Below, one piece after another: positions 45,194-53,558 of a stretch of DNA of 64,000 bases. Location: NCBI GenBank assembly GCA_944381625.1, contig CALWLW010000004.1, forward strand, positions 1 through 64,000. The letters are read 5' to 3'. The notes below the pieces were generated by a model. That model had not been told where the DNA came from. It saw only the letters and a program-made list of their open reading frames with translations, and ran no database searches. The position numbers were made by a program, and so were the translations under genes. The stretch is from an uncultured Lachnoclostridium sp. (lineage in GTDB: Bacteria; Bacillota; Clostridia; Lachnospirales; Lachnospiraceae). Positions within the stretch are counted from its first letter, which is position 1. Each line of letters opens with the position of its first letter.

Positions 45194-46777
45194 TCACACC
45201 ACATCCACATACCTGGACAAATACGCTCTCAATTCCGGATCGCAGACATACAGATAGGTCCCCTTGATGCCTCTTGTGAACAAAACGTAATAAATACTCT
45301 GAATATATTCTTTCAGTTCTTCATATCCCGCTGTATTTTTGCCGTTCTGATCATAATATTTATCCGGCCGGATTATGATCCTGTCCTTTTTCACATCGTA
45401 TCCTATTTCGTTCCCAACGATAACAAAAGCGTAATTCAGGTCATATCCCTGAACAGAATGGATGCATCCCACCTGCTCGAGCGCTCCGTCAGAATGGACC
45501 CACCCTTCCGTACAATAGTTCCACTGTTTTTTTATTCCCTGAATTTCAATGTCATACAAAGATTTGTCCTTTTTACTGGCCCAGTCCCATGCATATCCGG
45601 CGATCATCCTCACCAGGGACTCCTGTTCCTCTTTCTGATGCATTAGTTCGTCAAACGCTTTAAAGTCCGTCATCAGCTTAAACTCATATTGATCAAAAAC
45701 CTTCTTTTCTTTCACCTTTCCCCGTATCAGATCTCTGACATATTCAATATAACCTTCCCCGCCCTTTACTCTCATCTGGGTCCACAAAGTGTGGCGGGAC
45801 ACCGTTCTTTTTTTCTTCTCCCTCTCCATCTTGCCGCGGAATCGCTCTCCGCCGATGCAGGACGGGCCAACCACCTGCAGGCTATCATAAAACAGCACTG
45901 CACACTTGCATTGATGAAGAATCCAATCCAGTTCATCGCTGTCAGTGGTCAGTCCGATACGCTCACAGTTCTTTTTGAACGCGCCCCCATAGGAAATGTT
46001 TTTATACTGGTGAAGTCTGTGTACCTCGTCCACAATCAGGATGTCATAACACTCTTTGGCAGCGGCTGACGGCGATATTACGTCTCTGGCCTGAAGGCCG
46101 TAGACGCCCTTGAAAGTTCCCTTTAAAGTTACCCTCAGAGAAGTCTGCGAAACTACGAAACCGATCTTTTTCCCTCGAAATTCTTCACTGTCCTTCAGAT
46201 ATTTCATGAGATAAATGGCTACAATAGTCTTTCCGCTTCCGGGAACACCGTCTACAACGGCCACCTGCGCTTCTTCTTTCTTTAAATGCTCCACAATGGA
46301 TTCCGCCGCCGTCCGCTGATCATTATTTAATTCCTTATACGGCGAATACTTAAACAGATTAGAATTTTCCAGTTCCTCCAGGGAATGTTTCACCAGCTTT
46401 TCGCGCCGGAGACTGCGCCACAGTACTCGAAATTCCCTGTCATACGCTTCTTTCCCGTAATAATTCTGGTCCGCCATTCCCGCGTTCTTGTTGCTCACCT
46501 CATAAACCTGATCAGCGGCCATGTACTGGATCAGCTTGGACTCATAGTCCAGTGTGACCGACTGATTGAATTTTGAAGAATAAATAAAATAAGCCTCATT
46601 GAACACGCGCTTGTCTGCGGAAGTATGGTGCTGCGACATGCGGTTTTTCACATGGTTGGACTCTCCGATATAGGCCTGTTTCCCATTCGTCAGTATATAG
46701 AGCATCGGCCAGTTCAGCAGATAGTCTTCGTTTCCATAGATTTGTTTCTTAAAATTCCCTTTTGTAATTTTAAACAT
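45194..46777 (-). CDS. GIY-YIG nuclease fused to DUF2075/Schlafen-group helicase
   Basis: A 527-residue two-domain protein. Residues about 22-105 form a GIY-YIG endonuclease (MLYILTNGKQAYIGESNHVK, with conserved Arg and His following). From about 150 the protein is a DUF2075 superfamily-1-like helicase: Walker A VAVVDGVPGSGKTIVAIYLM, Walker B YDILIVDEVHRLHQ, later GCIHSVQGYDLNYAFVIVGN and YVLFTRGIKGTYLYV. This combination is known as a family (COG3410) but its role is open; relatives are frequent in defence islands. The coding DNA is visibly more AT-rich than the neighbouring thi and prfC genes. It has its own promoter and terminator. Confidence 0.88.
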   Translation of the reverse strand: MFKITKGNFKKQIYGNEDYLLNWPMLYILTNGKQAYIGESNHVKNRMSQHHTSADKRVFNEAYFIYSSKFNQSVTLDYESKLIQYMAADQVYEVSNKNAGMADQNYYGKEAYDREFRVLWRSLRREKLVKHSLEELENSNLFKYSPYKELNNDQRTAAESIVEHLKKEEAQVAVVDGVPGSGKTIVAIYLMKYLKDSEEFRGKKIGFVVSQTSLRVTLKGTFKGVYGLQARDVISPSAAAKECYDILIVDEVHRLHQYKNISYGGAFKKNCERIGLTTDSDELDWILHQCKCAVLFYDSLQVVGPSCIGGERFRGKMEREKKKRTVSRHTLWTQMRVKGGEGYIEYVRDLIRGKVKEKKVFDQYEFKLMTDFKAFDELMHQKEEQESLVRMIAGYAWDWASKKDKSLYDIEIQGIKKQWNYCTEGWVHSDGALEQVGCIHSVQGYDLNYAFVIVGNEIGYDVKKDRIIIRPDKYYDQNGKNTAGYEELKEYIQSIYYVLFTRGIKGTYLYVCDPELRAYLSRYVDVV

Positions 46778-46810
46778 CGTTCATCCATTTCTTCCCGTTC
46801 TTTTGCTCCT

Positions 46811-46840
46811 ATTATATATGAGAACAGGTTTCAAAGTCAA
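46811..46840 (-). promoter_or_regulatory. Promoter of the DUF2075 helicase gene
   Basis: TTGACT (46835-46840), 18 bp, TATAAT (46811-46816) on the minus strand. The -35 box lies in the T-tract right after the thi-operon terminator stem. Confidence 0.7.
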
Positions 46841-46890
46841 AGGCCAGTCCGCCGGGTCGGAGAACTCCGATCCCGACAATGACTGGCCCT
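46835..46890 (-). terminator. Terminator of the thi operon
   Basis: GGCCAGTC (46842-46849) pairs with GACTGGCC (46881-46888); inside are CGGG/CCCG and CGGAG/CTCCG stems. On the minus strand TTTGACTTT follows. It lies 15 bases after the thiE stop. Confidence 0.85.
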
Positions 46891-46904
46891 GCCGCTTAAG
46901 TTAT

Positions 46905-47501
46905 TTATATTTTCATCATCTGGGACATGATGCAGACGCCCTGCGCTCCCTGTTCCAGAACGGTATGGATCTGCTCCCCATCCAGGCCGATTCCGCCGAT
47001 CCCGTACACGGGAACCGGGGAACACCGGCAGACGGCTTTTAGAAAGTCAAGCCCCCTGGGCGGAACGCCTTTCTTGCAGTCCGTGGCAAACACATGACCC
47101 GCAGTTAAATAGGAAGCTCCCAGTTTTACCGCCTCTTCTGCCTCCTCCGTCGAATGTACGGAGACGCCGAACCGGAGCTTCCCGGCGTCTTTCCCTTCTT
47201 CTCTCGCTGTCTCCCGCAGTTCCCTCAGTTTCCAGAGAGGCAGATGCAGGATAGACGAGCCGGTTTCCAGCGCCGTCTCCGGGTAAAAATGGGGAATCAT
47301 CTGCACACCGCTGCGGGCACAGATCCGTTCCACCTCTCCCGCCAGCTTCCGGTAATCCTCCGGCGCCAGATCCTTTTCCCGCAGAAGAAAGGCTTTCGGA
47401 TGAAAACTGCAGATCCGTTCCACCTGTTCCAGATAGGGCAGGCGGCTTAGATGCCGGCTGGATACCGCGATGATCTTTGAAAAGTCAATGTCCTGATACA
47501 T
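46905..47501 (-). CDS. thiE: Thiamine phosphate synthase (ThiE/TenI family)
   Basis: A 198-residue TIM barrel. AFLLREKDLAPEDYRKLA is the pyrophosphate-binding start, LRFGVSVHSTEEAEEAVKLG and SYLTAGHVFATDCKKGVPPR mark the thiazole-phosphate site, and VYGIGGIGLDGEQI the phosphate loop. It joins the pyrimidine and thiazole halves of thiamine; a TenI-type accessory role is the alternative. It is last in thiSFGHE. Confidence 0.85.
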   Translation of the reverse strand: MYQDIDFSKIIAVSSRHLSRLPYLEQVERICSFHPKAFLLREKDLAPEDYRKLAGEVERICARSGVQMIPHFYPETALETGSSILHLPLWKLRELRETAREEGKDAGKLRFGVSVHSTEEAEEAVKLGASYLTAGHVFATDCKKGVPPRGLDFLKAVCRCSPVPVYGIGGIGLDGEQIHTVLEQGAQGVCIMSQMMKI

Positions 47502-47515
47502 CTGTCCCTCCTGCT

Positions 47516-48733
47516 CTACACATAAATATAGTCGCTCATCACCGGCTGGAGGCCGATCTTTGCCAGGTCTTTGTACACTTCGTCCACCGTGCGGGCGTCC
47601 GAGATCTCGAATTGTTCGTCCCCTTTGTCCTCCATCTCCTCCACGTGGCTGCCGATTCCCGTGGAAACCCCTGCAGAAATCTTGGTGGCCGCGATGTTGA
47701 CCATATTATCCCTGACTCTGGCGCACTCCCGGGTGGAGATGGTGATGCCCGCAAAGGGCATGAACAGCCGGTAAGCGGTGACCACCTGCAGAAGCTGCGC
47801 CTCATGCACATCCATGGGATTGATCCGGTCATTGTTGATGATGGGGCGGAGCCGCGGGCAGGAGAACGAGATCTCCGCGTGGGGATATTTTCTCTGGAGC
47901 AGATACGCGTGCATGCCTGTAGCAAACGCGTCCTTCCGAAAATCGTCCAGTCCCAGAAGCGCCGCAAAAGCCACGCCCCGCATGCCTCCCATCAGCGCCC
48001 GTTCCTGGGCGTTGATCCTATAGGGGAAAATCCTCTTATGCCCCGCCAGATGCAGGGTCTCATATTTATCCGCATTGTAGGTTTCCTGGAAAACCGTCAC
48101 ATAATCGGCGCCGCACTCATGGAGATAATGGTACTCGTCGGAATTCATGGGATAGACCTCCAGGCCGATCATTTTAAAATATTTGCGGGCGATCTTACAT
48201 GCCTCCCCGATGTATTTCACATCCGACTTGGCGCGGCTCTCCCCGGTCAGGATCAGGATTTCCTGCAGGCCGCTCTCGGCGATGGCCTCCATCTCCCTTT
48301 CGATCTCTTCCGCATTCAACCTGGCCCGCCGTATCCGGTTATGGCAGTTGAATCCGCAGTAAATACAGTAGTTCTCACAGTAATTGGCGATATACAGCGG
48401 CGTGAACATATAGATGGAATTGCCAAAATGCTTCCTCGTCTCCCGCTGCGCCGCCTGAGCCATCTCTTCCAGATGGGGAAGCGCCGCCGGGGACAGAAGC
48501 GCCGCGAAATCCTCCGGCGTGCGGTTGTCGGCGGCAATGGCCCGGAGCACATCCTGCTCCGTATATTTTTCATAATCATAGGCTTCCATGGCGCTCAGCA
48601 CCTGATCCATCACCGCAGAATCGATCACTTCCATGCCGGGAAGATATTTCATATGGTCGATCCGGTTTTCTTTCATATGCTCCCGGATCTCGTCATTTAA
48701 AATGCTTTCATTGATATGGTCTTTCTTGCTCAT
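47516..48733 (-). CDS. thiH: 2-iminoacetate synthase ThiH
   Basis: A 405-residue radical SAM enzyme. The 4Fe-4S motif is Cys-x3-Cys-x2-Cys in ANYCENYCIYCGFNCHN. It cleaves tyrosine to give dehydroglycine for thiazole formation, the anaerobic alternative to ThiO, fitting a strict anaerobe. AGGAGT precedes the ATG; 6 bases separate it from thiG. Confidence 0.97.
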   Translation of the reverse strand: MSKKDHINESILNDEIREHMKENRIDHMKYLPGMEVIDSAVMDQVLSAMEAYDYEKYTEQDVLRAIAADNRTPEDFAALLSPAALPHLEEMAQAAQRETRKHFGNSIYMFTPLYIANYCENYCIYCGFNCHNRIRRARLNAEEIEREMEAIAESGLQEILILTGESRAKSDVKYIGEACKIARKYFKMIGLEVYPMNSDEYHYLHECGADYVTVFQETYNADKYETLHLAGHKRIFPYRINAQERALMGGMRGVAFAALLGLDDFRKDAFATGMHAYLLQRKYPHAEISFSCPRLRPIINNDRINPMDVHEAQLLQVVTAYRLFMPFAGITISTRECARVRDNMVNIAATKISAGVSTGIGSHVEEMEDKGDEQFEISDARTVDEVYKDLAKIGLQPVMSDYIYV

Positions 48734-48739
48734 GGCCCG

Positions 48740-49525
48740 TCACTCCTGTTCTTCCAGAAATCCAGTCAGCGGGGAAGACGCGCTGGAGCCTTTTTCGATC
48801 ACGCGGCCCATGCCGGACAGATATGCGGTGCGCCCCGCCTCAATGGCTTTCCGGAATGCCCCTGCCATGGCGGGAATATCGCCGGCTGTGGCGATGGCTG
48901 TGTTGGCCATGACTGCGGCCGCGCCCATCTCCATGGCCTCGCACGCCTGGGACGGCCTGCCGATGCCCGCATCCACAATGATCGGAAGATCGATCTCATC
49001 AATCAGGATCTGGATAAAATCTTTCGTACAGATTCCCTTGTTGGACCCGATGGGCGAGCCCAGAGGCATCACACAGGCCGCGCCCGCATTTGCCAGATCC
49101 CTGGCCGCGTTCAGGTCCGGGTACATATACGGCATAACCACGAATCCTTCTTTAGCCAGGATCTCCGTGGCTTTCACCGTCTCATAATTGTCCGGCAGAA
49201 GGTATTTGGAATCGTGGATCACCTCGATCTTGATAAAATCGCTCTGGCAGATTTCCCGTGCCAGGCGGGCAATGCGAACCGCTTCCTCCGCGTTCCTGGC
49301 CCCGGAGGTATTGGGCAGCAGCGTCACATCCTTCGGAATATAGTCCAGGATGTTGGCCAGGCCCCCCTGGTTGGCGCGGCGCAGCGCCAGCGTGATAATC
49401 TGCGCCCCCGCGTTCTCCACGGCGGCCTTGATCAGCTCCAGGGAATATTTCCCCGACCCCAGTATAAAGCGAGACTGGAACTCATGTCCTCCCAGGCAAA
49501 ATGTATCTTTGTTCATATCTGTCAT
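48740..49525 (-). CDS. thiG: Thiazole synthase ThiG
   Basis: A 261-residue TIM barrel. The catalytic Lys is in [32 protein letters not shown] and [20 protein letters not shown] bind the phosphate. It condenses deoxyxylulose phosphate (the Dxs product), dehydroglycine (ThiH) and ThiS-carried sulfur into thiazole phosphate. Confidence 0.97.
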   Translation of the reverse strand: MTDMNKDTFCLGGHEFQSRFILGSGKYSLELIKAAVENAGAQIITLALRRANQGGLANILDYIPKDVTLLPNTSGARNAEEAVRIARLAREICQSDFIKIEVIHDSKYLLPDNYETVKATEILAKEGFVVMPYMYPDLNAARDLANAGAACVMPLGSPIGSNKGICTKDFIQILIDEIDLPIIVDAGIGRPSQACEAMEMGAAAVMANTAIATAGDIPAMAGAFRKAIEAGRTAYLSGMGRVIEKGSSASSPLTGFLEEQE

Positions 49526-49543
49526 CTTTTTCCTCTCCTTTTG

Positions 49544-50182
49544 TCATATTTCGTCCGCCGCCCCGTCTATGAGCAGCTTTGCGATCAGGTTAGCTTCGTG
49601 TCCCGCGCAGATCCCCACCCGGGGCGACATGAGGCCCAGCCCTGACCCGGAATCGCTGGTCCCATCTCCGCAAAGGTAGAAACGGCCCGTGATCTTCCTG
49701 GTACGGATGGCATTGCTGTTCCCATACCCCGCCATGCCGGAGGCGCTGACGATGATTTTACCGGGAAACTGCTCCAGCACGCCGTTGACCAGCATGGCTT
49801 TGTTCTCCGGCACATCGAAAGCCTCGCAGACGATATCGTCCTTTGCAAAAAGCTCCCTGATATTTTCATCACACACCCGGACACAGTCTGTACGTATATC
49901 CAGATAGGGATTGATATCCAGCAGCTGCTCTTTGAGGGCCTCCGTCTTGTACTGCCCCACATGGCGCATGAAGTACTGCTGCCGGTTCAGGTTGGCAAGA
50001 TCCACCCGGTCGAAATCGATCAGGTGCAGATGCCCCACCCCGATCCGGGCCAGTGCGGCCGCCGCGTGGGAGCCCAGCCCGCCCAGTCCCGCCACGGCCA
50101 CCCGTCCCCGGTTCAGCCGCTCCTGTACCTTAAGCGTATGCCTTTGTCTCAGCGCTTCCTGTATTTCTTCTTTTGAAAACAC
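49544..50182 (-). CDS. thiF: ThiS adenylyltransferase ThiF
   Basis: A 212-residue E1-like enzyme, the short clostridial form. VAVAGLGGLGSHAAAALARI binds ATP and HLIDFDRVDLANLNRQQYF contains the conserved Asp, Asn, Arg and Gln. It adenylates the C-terminal glycine of ThiS, whose gene ends 4 bases upstream. Confidence 0.95.
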   Translation of the reverse strand: MFSKEEIQEALRQRHTLKVQERLNRGRVAVAGLGGLGSHAAAALARIGVGHLHLIDFDRVDLANLNRQQYFMRHVGQYKTEALKEQLLDINPYLDIRTDCVRVCDENIRELFAKDDIVCEAFDVPENKAMLVNGVLEQFPGKIIVSASGMAGYGNSNAIRTRKITGRFYLCGDGTSDSGSGLGLMSPRVGICAGHEANLIAKLLIDGAADEI

Positions 50183-50186
50183 CTTA

Positions 50187-50384
50187 TCAACCTCCTCCCA
50201 CGAAGCTTACGACCTCCAGCACGTCCCCGCTGTGGAGCATGGTCTTTTCATAGCTGCCCCTGGGAACAATCTGGCCGTTTCTCTCCACGGCGATCCTGGA
50301 AGTTTCGTAGCCTTCCTCCCTGAGAAATTCCAGCAGGGTAATCTCCTGCACCAGTTCCTTTTCCTTTCCATTTACCCGGATCAT
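50187..50384 (-). CDS. thiS: Sulfur carrier protein ThiS
   Basis: A 65-residue ubiquitin-like carrier starting [20 protein letters not shown] and ending VVSFVGGG; the terminal Gly-Gly is needed for thiocarboxylate formation. GGGAGG precedes the ATG; 37 upstream codons in frame are not ThiS-like and were removed. First gene of thiSFGHE. Confidence 0.95.
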   Translation of the reverse strand: MIRVNGKEKELVQEITLLEFLREEGYETSRIAVERNGQIVPRGSYEKTMLHSGDVLEVVSFVGGG

Positions 50385-50469
50385 GCGTCCTCCCTTCTCA
50401 CCAGAAAACAGAGCTGTAAACAGAATCCTTCCTCTCCGACGCAGCGCGATCCTGCCGGAGGGCTTTTTC

Positions 50470-50498
50470 TTCATGGAAGTTCTCTGAACTTCCATGAA
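50470..50498. other. Perfect hairpin in the thiS upstream region
   Basis: TTCATGGAAGTTC and GAACTTCCATGAA form a 13-bp stem with a 3-base loop (TCT). There is no T-tract on either side in the right sense, so it is not a simple terminator. It lies about 85 bases before thiS and could shape the leader. Confidence 0.6.
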
Positions 50499-50551
50499 AA
50501 AAAGAGTTCATGAAAGAATACACCCGCGGTGGTGCACCCCTTCATGAACTC
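50497..50551 (-). terminator. Terminator after the phosphatase gene, before thiS
   Basis: GAGTTCATGAA (50504-50514) and TTCATGAACTC (50541-50551) form an 11-bp stem around a GC-rich loop; on the minus strand a run of seven Ts follows (50497-50503). Confidence 0.85.
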
Positions 50552-50636
50552 CTGTTCACTCTATCGTTTTCTGTATTTTTTTCTTTATCCAGTATACCAT
50601 TTCTGGGCGGTATGTCAATCCTGTTCCTGAACAAAA

Positions 50637-51194
50637 TCAGCACTTTTCATTCAGCCCAAAATCATACCGGAGCACGGCGCAGTTCTTCACTCCAAATTCT
50701 GCATACTCCGCGTTGGTCATCTCATAAAAATAAGAATGGACCATCCTGGCGATCCCATTGTGGGCCACAAGGATATACGTCTTTTTCCCATCCTCAGCCC
50801 GGACCTCGTCCAGCAGGTTATAGATTCTCTGAGCCAGCTGAAGCATGGATTCCCCGCCGCTGTAACGGCAGCAAAAATCCTCTTTCGCTTTTCGGAACTC
50901 CTGCCCGTCCCTGGGTGTGGATTCCCACCTGCCGAAATTCTGTTCCTTCAGCCTCGGTTCCATGCGGGCCGGTATCCCGGTGATCTCCGAGATATGCCTG
51001 GCCGTTTCCGCCGCGCGGACCAGGGGAGAATAGAGGATCTCATCCGCCCGGATTCCTTCCGCCAGTATCCGTTCCCCTGTCTCCACCGCCTGCCAGTGTC
51101 CCAGTTCAGTCAGTTCCACGTCCGTCGCCCCGCAGATTTTATTTTCCACATTCCACACGGTCTGCCCGTGCCGGACAAAATAAACGCTTCCCAT
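50637..51194 (-). CDS. Histidine phosphatase family protein (phosphoglycerate-mutase-like)
   Basis: A 185-residue enzyme of the branch-2 type. The catalytic motif is VYFVRHGQTVWNVENK; other active-site pieces are YSPLVRAAETARH and ILVAHNGIARMV (second His). Substrates range from alpha-ribazole phosphate to sugar phosphates; none can be chosen. It follows the NifX-SlyD gene by 5 bases. Confidence 0.9.
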   Translation of the reverse strand: MGSVYFVRHGQTVWNVENKICGATDVELTELGHWQAVETGERILAEGIRADEILYSPLVRAAETARHISEITGIPARMEPRLKEQNFGRWESTPRDGQEFRKAKEDFCCRYSGGESMLQLAQRIYNLLDEVRAEDGKKTYILVAHNGIARMVHSYFYEMTNAEYAEFGVKNCAVLRYDFGLNEKC

Positions 51195-51199
51195 GCCGC

Positions 51200-52039
51200 C
51201 TATTTTACCTCGACCAGTTCGATACGGAAATTCAGCTCTTTGCCCGCCATCTCATGGTTCGCGTCGAAAGTGATCGTCTTCTCGTCCTTGGCCGTCACTT
51301 TCACCGGGAAGGGCTGGCCGAACTGATTGGTGAGGTATACCTGCTGTCCCACGGTCAGATCCTCCGAACCCGGAAGCTGTGCGATTTCAACGGTAAATAC
51401 CGCGTTGGGGTTGGGCATGCCATAGGCTTCTTCCGGCATCAGATGGACGTCCACAATCTGGCCCACTTCCATATCTGCCACAGCCGCATCAAAGCCCCGG
51501 ATCATCTGGCCTGCTCCGCAGACGAACTCCAGCGGCTCGCCCCGGTCATAGGAAGAGTCGAACTGCGTGCCGTCGTTGAACGTCCCCCTGTAATGGGCGC
51601 GGCAAGTTTTGCCCACATTCCGTCCGCTGAACGCAGGCTGTGAACCGCAGCCTCCCTGACAGCCGCCGCAGCTTCCGCCGCAGGAATGTTCCTCGTCGTG
51701 TTCCTCATGGTGGTGGTCACAGTTCACGCCGGAGGAAACCAGTTCCCCTTTCAGATAAGCCTCCACCGCCTGGTCCGCGTCGCCCTGAGCGCCGGAACAC
51801 AGTTCCACGCCCGCTTCGCTCAGCGCCGCCTGCGCGCCGCCGCCGATACCGCCGCAAATGAGCACGTCCACGGACTGTCCGGCCAGGAATCCTGCCAGGG
51901 CTTCATGCCCGGCCCCGCCGGAACTGATCACCTGGCTGGAAACCACCTTGTTCTCTTCCACTTCATACATCTTGAAAGCCTCTGTTTTTCCAAAATGCTG
52001 GAAAATGTTTCCGTTGTCGTAGGTAACTGCAATTTTCAT
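51200..52039 (-). CDS. NifX-like domain fused to SlyD-type FKBP prolyl isomerase
   Basis: A 279-residue fusion. Residues 1-100 are a NifX/NifB-type iron-molybdenum cofactor carrier domain (IAVTYDNGNIFQHFGKTEAF; VDVLICGGIGGGAQAALSEA). Residues about 108-135 are a His/Cys-rich linker (CDHHHEEHDEEHSCGGSCGG then more Gly/Cys). From about 140 comes an FKBP with the SlyD insert (GTQFDSSYDRGEPLEFVCGA; FDANHEMAGKELNFRIELVE). SlyD chaperones deliver nickel; the linker could bind metal in the same way. AAGGAG overlaps the stop of the antitoxin gene upstream. I infer a metal-handling folding factor. Confidence 0.85.
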   Translation of the reverse strand: MKIAVTYDNGNIFQHFGKTEAFKMYEVEENKVVSSQVISSGGAGHEALAGFLAGQSVDVLICGGIGGGAQAALSEAGVELCSGAQGDADQAVEAYLKGELVSSGVNCDHHHEEHDEEHSCGGSCGGCQGGCGSQPAFSGRNVGKTCRAHYRGTFNDGTQFDSSYDRGEPLEFVCGAGQMIRGFDAAVADMEVGQIVDVHLMPEEAYGMPNPNAVFTVEIAQLPGSEDLTVGQQVYLTNQFGQPFPVKVTAKDEKTITFDANHEMAGKELNFRIELVEVK

Positions 52040-52050
52040 TTTGATTCTCC

Positions 52051-53103
52051 TTAAGTAAATATTGTATATTGTTCCTTTAGATGATTCAGCATGCTGTACT
52101 TTATCAGTCCCTCCCGCTGCATCCTGCCAACCACTATCCCCGGGGCAATCCCCTGTTTCTGGGCAAACCGGCACACACAACGCTCTGAATAATCTTTTTC
52201 TTTTTCAAATAATTCAAATTCCTCCGAAGGAATCAGCATATTGCCCGACCAGGCATCTGCCTCTTTCTCATCAACATCCGTAATACCCGTTGTTTTGCAC
52301 ACATGTCCCAAAATGACATGGGCCAGTTCATGAAAAAGACTGAACCAGAATCTGTCTGCGTCCTTTCCTCTCGCTGTCATTCCTACCACAATTTTATTAC
52401 CGTCAAGAAATGTAGCTCCCTGTAAGAAAGAACCTTTAAGATGAGGAAGAAATACGAGCGCAATACCGCATTCCGCCAAACATTTTTTGAGTTTCAGGCA
52501 AAATTTTTCAGGTTCTAAAACTGTCATGCTTCTTATGACGGGAATCCTCTCCTTCAAAGTCCTGATACTGATGGGATCAGTCTGGATGCTACGCGCTTCT
52601 ATCCTTGCTTTCTGCGCCCATGCCATCAAAGCCAGATCACTTTTCTCGGTAATTGCCAGTCTTCTGCAGGCAATCCTTGTAATCAATTCGTTTCCCAATA
52701 ATGACAGTTCTACAACCTCAAAGTACTTTCTTAAATATATAGCCTTTTCCCTGGCATCTTTCGTCTCTGGTATCCAGCCCAATTTTGACATTTCGCCATA
52801 TGGAAACTGCCTCGCCAGTTCCATATCTGCACTCATGGTATTTTCCGAGGCGGCTTTTATAAGTTTCTCCCTGTAAATTGCCTCAAGGTTATTCCAAAAT
52901 CTCGCCGGGACGCCAAGTACCAGTTCTAATCTTACCGCCACATCTGACGTCAGCTGCACCTCGCCATTAATAAGCCTGCTGATATGCTTTTCGGACATTC
53001 CCATCCTGGCGGCGAACTCTTTCTGGCTCATGCCTCTGTCATTCAGCTGTTCACGAATCGTCGCTCCCGGCGGCGTTGCTATATAGCTGCTGCTTCTCAC
53101 CAT
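52051..53103 (-). CDS. XRE antitoxin fused to ImmA/IrrE metallopeptidase (HigA-like)
   Basis: A 350-residue protein. Residues about 12-75 form the HigA/XRE helix-turn-helix (GATIREQLNDRGMSQKEFAA, ARMGMSEKHISRLING). The C-terminal half is a COG2856 ImmA/IrrE zinc peptidase with HExxH in FSLFHELAHVILGHV and a downstream Glu in DEKEADAWSGNML. Such proteins follow RelE/HigB toxins and can cleave regulators. GGGAGG precedes the ATG. It begins 23 bases after the toxin stop. The DNA is clearly more AT-rich than its neighbours, which suggests acquisition. Confidence 0.9.
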   Translation of the reverse strand: MVRSSSYIATPPGATIREQLNDRGMSQKEFAARMGMSEKHISRLINGEVQLTSDVAVRLELVLGVPARFWNNLEAIYREKLIKAASENTMSADMELARQFPYGEMSKLGWIPETKDAREKAIYLRKYFEVVELSLLGNELITRIACRRLAITEKSDLALMAWAQKARIEARSIQTDPISIRTLKERIPVIRSMTVLEPEKFCLKLKKCLAECGIALVFLPHLKGSFLQGATFLDGNKIVVGMTARGKDADRFWFSLFHELAHVILGHVCKTTGITDVDEKEADAWSGNMLIPSEEFELFEKEKDYSERCVCRFAQKQGIAPGIVVGRMQREGLIKYSMLNHLKEQYTIFT

Positions 53104-53126
53104 AGTATCACCTCCCAGCTCTCTCA

Positions 53127-53423
53127 TCAATGATAATCCACAATCTCCAGAATATGTGCTATTTGTATGGTCTTTTCTGTTTTTTCAAATATCAGTCTAT
53201 AAGGATGGACCAGATCTACTGCATACTGTCCTTTTCTGTTCTGCGCCAAAGGATGGCATCTGCCAATGTGAAACTGTACCATCATTTCGACGGTATCTGC
53301 GGCAGATATCTCATCTATGCGCTGGTGTATCTTAACAGCCATTTCCTGGCCATATGTTCTCTCTGCAATTTTGGCATTCGTACAAATTTTTTCCAGCTTT
53401 TTGCTTTTGTACGTGATATCCAA
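53127..53423 (-). CDS. HigB/RelE-type toxin
   Basis: A 98-residue protein of the plasmid maintenance killer (HigB) type: KKLEKICTNAKIAERTYGQE at the start and HPYRLIFEKTEKTIQIAHIL near the end, with basic residues suited to mRNA cleavage on the ribosome. The start is TTG after AGAGGTGATGCT. Toxin first, antitoxin second is the usual hig order. Confidence 0.88.
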   Translation of the reverse strand: MDITYKSKKLEKICTNAKIAERTYGQEMAVKIHQRIDEISAADTVEMMVQFHIGRCHPLAQNRKGQYAVDLVHPYRLIFEKTEKTIQIAHILEIVDYH

Positions 53424-53442
53424 AGCATCACCTCTTATCAGT

Positions 53443-53516
53443 TTTACCTCTAAGGTAAATTTATAGTATCATACCTTATTGATTCCGTCAAGTTTACAAT
53501 TAACCTTTCAGGTAAA
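53443..53516 (-). promoter_or_regulatory. hig promoter flanked by two palindromic operators
   Basis: TTGACG (53486-53491), 17 bp and TACTAT (53463-53468) form the promoter on the minus strand. TTTACCT-CTA-AGGTAAA (53443-53459, perfect) and TTAACCT-TTC-AGGTAAA (53500-53516, one mismatch) lie on either side, 57 bp centre to centre. The XRE antitoxin is the obvious binder. Confidence 0.8.
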
Positions 53517-53558
53517 TTTCCTCTGACTAATACGCCATCTCACAACTCATAAAGCGTC

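Noticed and set aside
50515..50551. T-box-like string (GGGGTGCACCACCGCGG on the minus strand) before thiS
   Set aside because: It resembles the AGGGTGGNACCGCG core but lies in a terminator loop; only about 90 bases separate it from the phosphatase stop, too little for a stem I and specifier loop.
53130..53453. Plus-strand 107-codon frame opposite the toxin gene
   Set aside because: It covers the HigB gene and its operator in antisense; no RBS and no family resemblance.
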